In this document: positions 8,791 through 16,680 of the stretch, one piece after another
How the letters are laid out: the number at the start of each line of letters is the position of its first letter
Numbering within the stretch: position 1 is the stretch's first letter
NCBI GenBank assembly: GCA_943908425.1
Contig: CALTTC010000006.1
Coordinates: 1 to 64,000 of the forward strand
DNA length: 64,000 nt
Source of the DNA: an uncultured Moraxella sp.
Lineage (GTDB): Bacteria > Pseudomonadota > Gammaproteobacteria > Pseudomonadales > Moraxellaceae
Reading direction: 5' to 3'
The notes under the pieces: generated by a model
The model's database searches: none
Told to the model about the DNA's origin: nothing
Seen by the model: the letters and a program-made list of their open reading frames with translations, nothing else
Position numbers and translations under genes: made by a program

Positions 8791-10905
8791 ATGACTATGT
8801 TTACCACCCGTAAAGCTGCTTTTGCTGTATCTGCATTGACTTTAGGTATGGCAACGATGACTAGCCAAGCCTTCGCTAGCACATTAAATGCAATGACTGT
8901 CAATCAATCTGCCGTTAATACCACCCAATTACGCATTGCTTTTGATGACAAACCATTGTTGCCACAAGCCTATCAGCAAGCCGGTAACAACCAGTTGGTT
9001 TTAGATTTTGTGGGGGCGAATAACGCCTTACCCCGAGACAACCCAGTCAATACAGGGGTGATCAATAAGGTGACCACACTTAATAACGGACAAGTAACGC
9101 GTCTAATCATTGATTTACACCAAAACGCTACTTATAATTACCGCGTGGAAGGCAATGAATTAATCATTGAAGTGGTAGATACAATGCTTAGTGCCACACC
9201 AATGCCTGCTAACTCGCGCATTGGTAACGCTACCCAAACCCCGAATGCTGAGATAGTAAACGTGGTGGTCAATCCACTTTTGATGCCAAGTAACGCTACC
9301 TCAGCGCGCGCTAATTATGAAGGCATCGCCGCGATTAACTATACACCAGCAGGTGCGGGTGGCACGGTAACGCTTGCATTAACAAATGAAGCTATTCCTG
9401 TGGATGTACAGCGTCAAGGTAAAAAAATCGTCGTGCGCACCACCGGGGCGACTATCCCGCGTCATCTGTTACGTCGCTTAAATACAGGGGGTTTAGTGGC
9501 TAGTATCGATGCTGATAATAAGGGTGGCAGTGGCGTGCTGACCATCAATATGTCAGAAGACTATGAATACCAAGCCTATCAAACCGGCGCGCAGGTAGTA
9601 ATCAGTGTCAAGCCCGCTGAAATGCTAAGAGAGCCTACCTTAGAGGAGCGCGTGTATACAGGTGAGCCACTCTCCATGGAGTTCCAAGACGTACCGGTGC
9701 GTACTGTACTTGATGTCATCGCTAACTTTACCGGACAAAATATTGTTGCTGATGATTCAGTTTCGGGCAATATTACTTTGCGTTTGGTTAATGTGCCGTG
9801 GGATCAAGCATTAGACATTATTCTAAAGAGTCGTAATTTAGATAAGCGTGTTAATGGTAATGTGATTTTGGTTGCGCCAGCTGCGGCTTTAGCAGAACGT
9901 GAGGCGGCAGAACTGCGTGCTAAAAATGAGATTAAAGATCTTGAGCCACTACGCACTGAATACATCCGCCTCAACTATATTAAGGCAGAACCTATTCTTA
10001 CAATGATAGAAAAGGCAGCCACCAATTCTAGTAGCTCAAATAGAGTAACTGACAATAGTACTACGGGATTATTATCACTACGGGGCTCCATCATTGCTGA
10101 TTCGCGCACAAATACTTTAATTGTTAAGGATACGTCTGAGAGTATTAATAACATCCGTGCAATGATTGAAAAAATCGATATTCCCTTATCGCAAGTGATG
10201 ATTGAGGCACGTATTGTCACGGCGACAGATTCTTTTGCTAAAGATTTGGGTGTGCGTTGGGGGGTTGGACATACAGGTAATGATTTAACCATTGGTTCAA
10301 GTCACGTTGAGGGCGATGAAAAGAAATTGAATGTAGACTTGGGCACAGCACTTAACCCAACGGGTAGGCTTGTTTTTGGTTTGCTCAATATCTCTGATAC
10401 GATTTTAAGTTTGGAATTGCAGGCAATGCAAGCAGAACGTCGTGGCGAGGTCATCGCCTCACCGAAAGTACTTACCGCTGATAAACAAACAGCGCGTATT
10501 TCTTCTGGACAACAAATTCCTTACCAAGAAGCGTCTGCCAGTGGTGCAACTTCTGTATCATTTAAAGAGGCAGCATTGACTCTTGAGGTCACCCCAAACA
10601 TTACCCCAGATGGTAAAATTGGTCTAGAGCTTTCTGTAAAAAATGGTGCACCAGTACTTGGTGGAGCAGCGATTAAAGAAGATTCTATCCAAACTAACGT
10701 CCTGTTAGAGGATGGGCAAACGATAGTTTTGGGTGGTGTTTTCAGAAACACGGTGGACAATGGTGTTAGAAAAGTACCATTTTTAGGTGATTTGCCTTAT
10801 GTCGGACGTCTGTTTAGGAATAATGCGCGACAAAACAACAAAGAAGAGCTGTTGATATTTGTGACGCCACGCATTGTACATAGTGATGTTAATCGCATTG
10901 ACTGA
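8791..10905 (+). CDS. pilQ: Type IV pilus secretin PilQ
   Basis: 704 aa outer-membrane secretin forming the pore for the pilus fibre (and for DNA uptake in competent relatives). A signal peptide (to about residue 30, ASA-type cleavage) is followed by AMIN domains (about 35-130 and 175-275) that bind peptidoglycan, a secretin/TonB short domain with FQDVPVRTVLDVIANFTGQN (about 290-340), an N1/NolW domain and the C-terminal secretin domain, with EARIVTATDSFAKDLGVRWG, VTPNITPDGKI and ending in EELLIFVTPRIV. Last gene of pilMNOPQ; a strong terminator follows at 10919. Confidence 0.96.
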   Translation: MTMFTTRKAAFAVSALTLGMATMTSQAFASTLNAMTVNQSAVNTTQLRIAFDDKPLLPQAYQQAGNNQLVLDFVGANNALPRDNPVNTGVINKVTTLNNGQVTRLIIDLHQNATYNYRVEGNELIIEVVDTMLSATPMPANSRIGNATQTPNAEIVNVVVNPLLMPSNATSARANYEGIAAINYTPAGAGGTVTLALTNEAIPVDVQRQGKKIVVRTTGATIPRHLLRRLNTGGLVASIDADNKGGSGVLTINMSEDYEYQAYQTGAQVVISVKPAEMLREPTLEERVYTGEPLSMEFQDVPVRTVLDVIANFTGQNIVADDSVSGNITLRLVNVPWDQALDIILKSRNLDKRVNGNVILVAPAAALAEREAAELRAKNEIKDLEPLRTEYIRLNYIKAEPILTMIEKAATNSSSSNRVTDNSTTGLLSLRGSIIADSRTNTLIVKDTSESINNIRAMIEKIDIPLSQVMIEARIVTATDSFAKDLGVRWGVGHTGNDLTIGSSHVEGDEKKLNVDLGTALNPTGRLVFGLLNISDTILSLELQAMQAERRGEVIASPKVLTADKQTARISSGQQIPYQEASASGATSVSFKEAALTLEVTPNITPDGKIGLELSVKNGAPVLGGAAIKEDSIQTNVLLEDGQTIVLGGVFRNTVDNGVRKVPFLGDLPYVGRLFRNNARQNNKEELLIFVTPRIVHSDVNRID

Positions 10906-10918
10906 CTGGTATTTTTAT

Positions 10919-10949
10919 AAAAAAGCAGAACATCGTGTCTGCTTTTTTT
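10919..10949 (+). terminator. Rho-independent terminator after pilQ
   Basis: Inverted repeat AAAAAAGCAGA / TCTGCTTTTTT with an 8-base loop, followed by a T run (10943-10949), 13 bp after the pilQ stop. The T run merges into the -35 box of the aroK promoter. Confidence 0.9.
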
Positions 10950-10977
10950 GACTAATATTTTTGCTGCGTGCTATAAT
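10948..10977 (+). promoter_or_regulatory. aroK-aroB promoter
   Basis: TTGACT (10948-10953), 18-bp spacer, TATAAT (10972-10977). Transcription would begin near 10984, about 15 nt before the ATG at 10999. The -35 box uses the last bases of the pilQ terminator. The TTG here could be read as an in-frame aroK start, but it is upstream of the predicted transcript. Confidence 0.8.
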
Positions 10978-10998
10978 TTACCTTTTGCGAGAATGTTT

Positions 10999-11580
10999 AT
11001 GTCCAATGAGTCACCGCTAAAGCAAGGTGCTAATGAGCACCTGCCTTCGGCATTGGACTTATCATGTCAAGTGCCAGCGATTTATTTGGTGGGACCGATG
11101 GGGGCTGGTAAGACGACCATTGGCAAACTGTTGGCACGGCAATTAAATCGTGAATTCATTGATTGCGACAAATATATTGTAAGCCAAACTGGTGCAGACA
11201 TTCCGTGGATTTTTGACAAAGAAGGTGAAGGCGGTTTTCGTGAACGCGAGACGCGCGCTTTAAGTGAGTTGGTTACCCGCCCCAAAATTGTACTAGCAAC
11301 GGGTGGTGGTGTGGTTAGCTTGGCTATCAATCGTCAGTTATTAAAAAATGGCTTGGTTATTTATTTAAATGCTGATGTTGAGACACAATTTTTGCGCACA
11401 AAAAAAGACCGTAACCGTCCCCTATTACAGACCGATAACCCAAAAGCGGTACTTGAACAGCTATATAGTCAACGCCACCCTTTGTATCTGTCGGTGGCGG
11501 ATATTGTTCTAGCGACTGGGCGACTATACCCACAGCAAATGGTCAATGAAATTTTGGTGCAACTACAGGAGCGTTTTTAA
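10999..11580 (+). CDS. aroK: Shikimate kinase
   Basis: Phosphorylates shikimate at O-3 with ATP, the fifth step of the shikimate pathway to chorismate. About 193 aa from ATG 10999 (MSNESPLKQG). The P-loop is GPMGAGKTT (about residues 32-40), then DCDKYI, FREREtR, ATGGGVV and the lid segment KDRNRPLLQ. There is a 25-residue hydrophilic N-terminal extension before the first strand. ATG 10999 has GAGA 7 bp upstream; ATG 10993 is an alternative and a TTG at 10948 is rejected because it is the promoter -35 box. One-base TAATG overlap with aroB. Confidence 0.95.
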   Translation: MSNESPLKQGANEHLPSALDLSCQVPAIYLVGPMGAGKTTIGKLLARQLNREFIDCDKYIVSQTGADIPWIFDKEGEGGFRERETRALSELVTRPKIVLATGGGVVSLAINRQLLKNGLVIYLNADVETQFLRTKKDRNRPLLQTDNPKAVLEQLYSQRHPLYLSVADIVLATGRLYPQQMVNEILVQLQERF

Positions 11581-12647
11581 TGGCAGTGCTAGAGATTGCT
11601 ACACCTACGCGTACTTATCCCATTGTGATTACCCATAATGCTGTCCCATTTGATTTTGCACCATTAGTGTCAAAACAGGTGTTGATTGTGAGTAACAATA
11701 CTGTTGCTGAGCTGTACTTATCTGCGCTACAGGTGCAGTTACAGGCGTTGGATTGTCAAGTGGCGGTTTGTTTATTGCCTGATGGCGAGGTTTATAAAAC
11801 CCAAGAGAGCGTCAATCAAATTTATGATGCACTATTGGCACAGCGTTTTGGGCGCGACTGCACGTTACTTGCGCTCGGCGGCGGCGTCATTGGCGACATG
11901 ACAGGATTTGCAGCAGCTAGCTTTATGCGCGGGGTGAGATTTATCCAGTTGCCCACCACGCTGTTGGCGCAGGTGGATTCTAGCGTGGGCGGTAAAACTG
12001 GCATTAACCACGCTTTGGGCAAGAATATGATTGGCGCATTTTGGCAGCCGACAGCGGTTTTGACGGATGTGGCGGTGCTACATACGCTACCGAAGCGCGA
12101 GTTTGCTGCAGGAATGGCAGAGGTGATTAAATATGGTTGTATCAGCGATGATGGTTTTTTGACTTGGCTTGATACGCACGCGTCACAGATTATCAACCAA
12201 GATAGGGAAATACTTGCCGAGCTTATTTATCGTGCTTGTCAATACAAGGCGAGAATTGTTGCGCTAGACGAAACCGAGCAGGGCGTGCGCGCTTATTTGA
12301 ATTTTGGGCACACCTTTGCGCATGCCATTGAGGCCTATATGGGCTATGGTAATTGGTTGCACGGTGAGGCGGTGGCGGCAGGTATGGTTCTAGCGGCAAG
12401 GTTGTCTATGCAGCGCGGACAGCTGACCTTGACGGCGTATAACACGCTTGTGGCGCTCCTACAACGTTTTGATTTACCCACTAAGCCGCCAGTAATCGCT
12501 CCAGAAGAATTTATTCGCTTGATGGGTTATGATAAAAAGACGCAAGCCGGTAAATTACGCTTTGTGCTATTAAATGGTTTAGGCAACGCCTATTTGGCGG
12601 ATGATGTTAGCGATACGGCGCTACACACGCTTTTGACGACAGAATAA
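11580..12647 (+). CDS. aroB: 3-dehydroquinate synthase
   Basis: Converts DAHP to 3-dehydroquinate, the second step of the shikimate pathway; uses NAD and a divalent metal. 355 aa, the normal size. Recognisable segments are the nucleotide-binding LALGGGVIGDMTGFAA, QLPTTLLAQVDSSVGGKTGIN, the GMAEVIKYG segment, and the metal-ligand region LNFGHTFAHAIE followed by LHGEAVAAGM. Coupled to aroK by a one-base overlap; the SPOR-domain gene follows 8 bp later, as damX follows aroB in enterobacteria. Confidence 0.96.
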   Translation: MAVLEIATPTRTYPIVITHNAVPFDFAPLVSKQVLIVSNNTVAELYLSALQVQLQALDCQVAVCLLPDGEVYKTQESVNQIYDALLAQRFGRDCTLLALGGGVIGDMTGFAAASFMRGVRFIQLPTTLLAQVDSSVGGKTGINHALGKNMIGAFWQPTAVLTDVAVLHTLPKREFAAGMAEVIKYGCISDDGFLTWLDTHASQIINQDREILAELIYRACQYKARIVALDETEQGVRAYLNFGHTFAHAIEAYMGYGNWLHGEAVAAGMVLAARLSMQRGQLTLTAYNTLVALLQRFDLPTKPPVIAPEEFIRLMGYDKKTQAGKLRFVLLNGLGNAYLADDVSDTALHTLLTTE

Positions 12648-12655
12648 GAGGGGTT

Positions 12656-13606
12656 ATGGCAACAAGAACAATAAAAAGACACGCCCGTGTGTGGCTTGTA
12701 TTGGCGATTATCTGTGGTATTTGCTGGCTTGTGTTGTGGCTTAGTATTGGTGATACCAAACAGCAGTTGGCACAAGCCACGCGCAATACTGGCGCAAGTG
12801 ATTTTTATTTGCCGAAAACCATTAATCATCTTGATGAATGGCGAGTGGAAGTACCACCCATTAACTTTGAAACGGTGCTACTAGATTTGCGTGATTATCC
12901 CAAAGAATTTAAGGATAAAACATTTTTTGAGAGTAACCGCAAAAAATGGACGGTAGAGGTGATGAAAGTGAGCGAAAATAAAATTATCGCCGACTACCTA
13001 GACAAGCGCAATGACCGCGATAAATTTGCTTACTTTCGTTACACCGATGCCGACGGCAAGCAATATTATGTATTAACTTATGGGATATTTAGTAGCATAC
13101 AAGAGGCGATGGGCGCAAGCAAGCAGACCGATTTTAACCTACCTAATAGTGCGCGTACCTTGCCTGAGCAAATGCAGCGTTATTTGGATATGATTGACAA
13201 CTATGTGCGCCCAGAAGAGATTGATTATCAAGCTATCAACAAGCCAGTCAAATTAAAAGAAGCAAAACAAGAAGTGGCGCCAAAACCCATTCAAGACTTG
13301 CCAGAAGAGGTGGTGGTTGAATTAGATAGTGAATATGTAGAGCCCAAGCCTGCCAAAGAAAAAGACAAAAAATCTACCGCGAGCAAAGAAAAAACCACAG
13401 AAGATGCTAAGGCAAAAAGCTCATCTGCCGACAAGCCAAGTGATAATAAAGACACCGTAAGTAAAGAGGCAAGTAAACCTAAAGAAGTCAAAGAAAGCAC
13501 CCCACCCAAAGCCCCTGCCAAGGAGCTACCAGTACCACCGACTGCCAAGCCGGTCTCTGTAGATAGCTTGCCGCCCGCACCAGCCTTTGAAGAGGCGGGG
13601 CAATGA
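12656..13606 (+). CDS. SPOR-domain membrane protein with disordered C-terminal tail (DamX-like)
   Basis: 316 aa. A basic N-terminus and one membrane helix (about residues 14-32) are followed by a domain (about 95-175) that reads like the DamX SPOR fold: WTVEVMKVSENK, FAYFRYTDADGKQYYVLTYGIFSS and a Leu-Pro-containing end. SPOR domains bind denuded glycan strands at the septum. The rest (about 200-316) is Lys/Glu/Pro/Ser-rich and looks disordered. DamX proper has its SPOR domain at the extreme C-terminus; here it is central. AGAGGGG precedes the ATG. The position after aroB fits a DamX relative, but the assignment rests on my reading of one short domain. It overlaps the carbonic anhydrase by ATGA. 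Confidence 0.7.
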   Translation: MATRTIKRHARVWLVLAIICGICWLVLWLSIGDTKQQLAQATRNTGASDFYLPKTINHLDEWRVEVPPINFETVLLDLRDYPKEFKDKTFFESNRKKWTVEVMKVSENKIIADYLDKRNDRDKFAYFRYTDADGKQYYVLTYGIFSSIQEAMGASKQTDFNLPNSARTLPEQMQRYLDMIDNYVRPEEIDYQAINKPVKLKEAKQEVAPKPIQDLPEEVVVELDSEYVEPKPAKEKDKKSTASKEKTTEDAKAKSSSADKPSDNKDTVSKEASKPKEVKESTPPKAPAKELPVPPTAKPVSVDSLPPAPAFEEAGQ

Positions 13607-14211
13607 CAGCAAGCCAAGTATTGGCAGCGCTGAAAGCTGGCAATGCTCGCTATGTGACGCGGCTGTCTGATGGGCAAGCCGCAGCAGCCCCTGTACTAAC
13701 GCAAGACCATGACCCCATTGCGATTATCTTGGGCTGTTCGGATGCGCGCGTGCCGGTGGAGATTGTCTTTGACCAAAGCTTGGGCGACTTGTTCGTCATT
13801 CGGGTGGCGGGCAATGTGGTGGCGCCCTCACAGATTGGCTCGGTGGAATTCGCGGTAGAAAAGTTTGCAACAAAGCTTGTCGTGGTGCTCGGGCATAGTC
13901 AGTGTGGCGCGGTGACCGCCTGTGTGGATGCACTGATCAATCCTGCACACTATACCGCTAACCTACAATCCATCGTGGATAGGATTCGCCCAAGCGTGCT
14001 AAATTTATATGAGATAGCAAGCGCCAAATATAACGAGGTGGATATCGCAAAACTGACCGCTAAATCCATTCGCGCCAACGTGCGTATGTCGGTTGGGCAA
14101 CTAAAAAGTGCCTCGCAGTTTTTGGAGGAGCTAGTACGTGAGGGCGAGCTTATGATTGTTGGGGCGCATTACGACTTGGCAACTGGCGAGGTGGAGTTTT
14201 TTGACAGTTAG
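13603..14211 (+). CDS. can: Beta-class carbonic anhydrase
   Basis: Interconverts CO2 and bicarbonate, supplying bicarbonate for carboxylases such as acetyl-CoA carboxylase. 202 aa. All zinc and dyad residues are present: Cys45 with the Asp47-Arg49 dyad in GCSDARVPVE, and His98 and Cys101 in GHSQCGAVTAC. The ATG overlaps the stop of the SPOR gene (ATGA), so the two are translationally coupled; no functional link is obvious. Cytoplasmic. The gene symbol is assigned by family, not by proven orthology. Confidence 0.93.
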   Translation: MTASQVLAALKAGNARYVTRLSDGQAAAAPVLTQDHDPIAIILGCSDARVPVEIVFDQSLGDLFVIRVAGNVVAPSQIGSVEFAVEKFATKLVVVLGHSQCGAVTACVDALINPAHYTANLQSIVDRIRPSVLNLYEIASAKYNEVDIAKLTAKSIRANVRMSVGQLKSASQFLEELVREGELMIVGAHYDLATGEVEFFDS

Positions 14212-14309
14212 TTTTTATTATATAACCACCAAATTGTGTTACAAAAATTGCCTAGTATCTCGCCTGATGGCTTGTTATACTGTCTGATAAATTTGTAGTG
14301 AGAAACTTT

Positions 14310-14819
14310 ATGACTATTCAAGCGACAGGCGTACAACCCATTGACAGCAATACCAACGGTTTTGTATACAACCACACGATGCTACGCGTTAAAGACCCCG
14401 TTAAATCTTTAGAATTCTATACCGGCGTGTTGGGTATGAGTCTTGTACGTCTAAGTAAAAATCCTGAGAATGAATTTGACCTATATTTTTTGGCAAAATT
14501 AACGCCAGAAGAATTAGACAATTTGCCTACTGGCGATGAATTAATGCGCTGGGTATCACGCCAACGGGGTATTTTGGAGTTAACACATAATTACGGCACC
14601 GAAAACGACCCCGATTTTAGCTACCATAACGGCAACGATGAACCTAAAGGCTTTGGGCATATTTGCTTTGCTGTGCCTGATTTGGCAAAGGCGGTGACGT
14701 GGTTTGATAAAAATAATGTCGCTTTTCAAAAGCGTCCAGAAGAGGGCAACATGAAAGACATCGCTTTTATTAAAGACCCTGACGGCTATTGGATAGAAAT
14801 TATTGAACTAAAGCCGTAA
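14310..14819 (+). CDS. gloA: Lactoylglutathione lyase (glyoxalase I)
   Basis: Isomerises the methylglyoxal-glutathione hemithioacetal to S-lactoylglutathione. 169 aa from ATG 14310; a GTG at 14298 is in frame but lacks a better ribosome site. The metal ligands of the family are visible: His in YNHTMLRV, Glu in ILELTHN, His in GFGHICFAV and Glu in YWIEIIEL. Length matches the longer eukaryote/pseudomonad-type enzymes (about 170-180 aa, with the KLTPEEL insertion) rather than the 135-aa E. coli type; these are often zinc enzymes. It stands alone between carbonic anhydrase and the tRNA. Confidence 0.94.
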   Translation: MTIQATGVQPIDSNTNGFVYNHTMLRVKDPVKSLEFYTGVLGMSLVRLSKNPENEFDLYFLAKLTPEELDNLPTGDELMRWVSRQRGILELTHNYGTENDPDFSYHNGNDEPKGFGHICFAVPDLAKAVTWFDKNNVAFQKRPEEGNMKDIAFIKDPDGYWIEIIELKP

Positions 14820-14845
14820 ATGCTTAAGTGGGTGCGACAAAAAAC

Positions 14846-14873
14846 TTGCAAAACTAATAAACTTTGCTATAAT
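14846..14873 (+). promoter_or_regulatory. tRNA promoter
   Basis: TTGCAA (14846-14851), 16-bp spacer, TATAAT (14868-14873), ending 9 bp before the tRNA 5' end. No GC-rich discriminator of the stringent type is obvious. Confidence 0.7.
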
Positions 14874-14882
14874 ACGCCCATC

Positions 14883-14959
14883 GGGCCTATAGCTCAGTTG
14901 GTTAGAGCAGAGGACTCATAATCCTTTGGTTGTAGGTTCAAGTCCTACTGGGCCCACCA
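14883..14959 (+). tRNA. tRNA with CAU anticodon, probably tRNA-Ile2 (lysidine type)
   Basis: 77-nt cloverleaf with encoded CCA: acceptor GGGCCTA pairs with TGGGCCC, D arm AGCTC..GAGC, anticodon stem AGGA/TCCT with loop CTCATAA, T arm GTAGG-TTCAAGT-CCTAC. The anticodon CAU could be elongator Met or Ile2. The acceptor stem carries C4-G69 and C5-G68, which in E. coli mark tRNA-Ile2 for TilS modification, and the AGCAG..GACTCATAATC context resembles Ile2 more than Met. It will often be annotated as Met; I lean to Ile2. Confidence 0.9.
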
Positions 14960-14964
14960 ACTTC

Positions 14965-14998
14965 AAACCTTATAAGTCATTGATTTATAAGGTTTTTT
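14965..14998 (+). terminator. Terminator after the tRNA
   Basis: Perfect 11-bp inverted repeat AAACCTTATAA / TTATAAGGTTT with a 9-base loop, followed by TTT, 6 bp after the tRNA CCA. Confidence 0.85.
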
Positions 14999-15004
14999 AA
15001 ATGG

Positions 15005-15824
15005 TTACTGCTTGGATAATGTCCTTGTGCGGCCATCACTTAATTTTAGTACCACTTCTTGAATATTTAGGGCATTACAAGTAGTGGCGAATTGTAGATT
15101 ATCGCCAAATCCTAAGGGGTTACGCCCTTGCACCAACACCGCTTGGCAGTTGCCACGGTTAATAATTATTTCATCAATACTTAGATAATCCACCTTAGAG
15201 ATGACGGTAAGATAATCATGTTCCTGCCCATAACCGTCCGTATAATGCAGCGTCTGTGCCTCTGCAACACCCTCTAATAATGACATACCTTCTTCTAGTA
15301 ACGCTTTAGCTTTTGTTAAAAACGAATTGCTTGGTGTATCTGCCACTGCCGCATCTACATCTTTGCTATCAATAGCTTCAATAGGGTAATCTTCTGGTGG
15401 ATAAATCGTCTCAATATCCACAGGCTTGCCCTTAGTATCATAGTACTCCACCGCGCCACTTGCACGTAGCCACCTCATAGTAGTTATCATCGTCCGTAGT
15501 AAGCGTGTGGTAAGTGTCATTTGCTCCAAGCTTAAGCAAGCTTGCAATGCGCTCTTGCGGGCTGATGACTGGTTGTGGACTGGTCACCGCGGTTGGAGTG
15601 GTAGGGGGGATAACTAGTGCCAATTATGTAGAGAGGCAAAACAAAGATTATCACCGCCAACATCCAGCCTATACTAATGACTCGTGCGCGCATGGAGAAT
15701 TCTTTTTCTAAGGTAGTCCACGCAAAGATATAGGGCATAAAATAATTCCCAATCCAAGTAGCAAGCCCACTTTACGTGTGCCATGCGCATTTGCAAGGTA
15801 GTCTTGTAAAAATCTAGGTATCAT
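15005..15824 (-). pseudogene. Frameshifted membrane-anchored protein of unknown function
   Basis: Reading from ATG 15824 gives MIPRFLQDYLANAHGTRKVG then a hydrophobic helix; the frame breaks at an A4 tract (15739-15742; one more base restores LMPYIFAWTTLEKEFS). The next frame has a second helix (ISIGWMLAVIIFVLPLYIIG) and breaks at G6 (15604-15609), after which the open frame is PTAVTSPQPVISPQERIASL through NYYEVA. A third shift near 15470-15500 leads to ASGAVEYYDTKGKPVD and on to the stop at 15005. Pieced together it would be about 270 aa: two membrane segments, a Pro/Thr linker and a soluble domain ending VVLKLSDGRTRTLSKQ. I do not recognise the family. The shifts have different polarity, which argues for real decay rather than one systematic sequencing fault. 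Confidence 0.7.
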
Positions 15825-15916
15825 CAGGCATCAGTTTTGTTAAAAAAGTCACAGTAATATAATTACAAGACAAGTAGTGTCGTTTTCGCTGATATTGGTA
15901 ATAAAAACGGATATTA

Positions 15917-15960
15917 TAACTGGCTAACTGGCTAACTGGCTAACTGGCTAACTGAGTAAC
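15917..15960. repeat. Octamer tandem repeat TAACTGGC
   Basis: Four perfect copies (15917-15948), then TAACTG and a degenerate TAAC at 15957-15960. It lies about 70 bp upstream of the sspA promoter. The unit matches the 1-55 octamer (TAATTGGA in the same register) at 6 of 8 bases. Confidence 0.92.
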
Positions 15961-16029
15961 GGCGCACAAGGTTTATGTTATTGCGACTTGTCGTAATTTT
16001 GCAAATTTAACAGACTTTTGTAGCAAAGT

Positions 16030-16057
16030 TTGTTACACTAGCCATTTTGGCTATAAT
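16030..16057 (+). promoter_or_regulatory. sspA-sspB promoter
   Basis: TTGTTA (16030-16035), 16-bp spacer, TATAAT (16052-16057). The -10 box ends only 6 bp before the sspA ATG at 16064, so the transcript would start at or within a base or two of the start codon. Confidence 0.65.
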
Positions 16058-16063
16058 CATGTT

Positions 16064-16672
16064 ATGAAAGACAAAGATACTTTATTTCCAACGCAATTTA
16101 CGTTGTACGGCGATGATGGTTATGACAGCCACGTTGTGCGCTTTTTGCTAGAAGAAAAAGGGGTATCTTATGAGCTGATATTCGGTGAAAATGCCGAGGA
16201 TTTGGCAAGCTTAAATCCTTATAAAACCCTGCCGGTATTGGTCAATCGTGAGATTAGCTTATACGAGATTAATATTATTATTGAGTATTTAGAGGAGCGA
16301 CACCCCGCCAATCGCTTGCTGCCTGCTACCCCAAAAGAGCGCGCCTTTGTGCGTACGCTTGCGTGGCGTATCCAAAAAGATTGGCTGTCGCTTGCCAAAA
16401 TTCTACTCACCCACCCTGACAGCTTTGACCAAACAGCCAACGCCGATGCCAAAAAAGTACTGACGGATACTTTGATTACTATTGCGCCACTATTTGCCCA
16501 AAAGCCGTTTTTTGCTTCTGAGACCATCACGATTTGTGATATTTGGCTTGCGCCGATGCTGTGGCGCTTGGAGATGATGGGACTTGTATTGCCTGTTAAG
16601 TTATGTCGCCCATTATTCGCCTACAAAGAGCGGATTAGCGCTCGCCCAAGTTTTATTCAAAGTTTATTATAG
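16064..16672 (+). CDS. sspA: Stringent starvation protein A
   Basis: GST-fold protein that binds RNA polymerase and adjusts transcription under starvation and acid stress in E. coli. 202 aa: N-terminal thioredoxin-like domain with FTLYGDDGYDSHVVRFLLEEKG and NPYKTLPVLVNRE, then the all-alpha C-terminal domain. The N-terminus lacks the catalytic Ser/Tyr/Cys pattern of true GSTs, as expected for SspA. Identification is secured by sspB 8 bp downstream. No Shine-Dalgarno precedes the ATG and the promoter sits directly against it, so a leaderless message is possible. Confidence 0.92.
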   Translation: MKDKDTLFPTQFTLYGDDGYDSHVVRFLLEEKGVSYELIFGENAEDLASLNPYKTLPVLVNREISLYEINIIIEYLEERHPANRLLPATPKERAFVRTLAWRIQKDWLSLAKILLTHPDSFDQTANADAKKVLTDTLITIAPLFAQKPFFASETITICDIWLAPMLWRLEMMGLVLPVKLCRPLFAYKERISARPSFIQSLL

Positions 16673-16680
16673 GAATAGTT

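Noticed and set aside
10948..10998. TTG-started longer form of AroK (210 aa)
   Set aside because: The TTG is the -35 box of a strong promoter whose transcript would start about 35 bp downstream.
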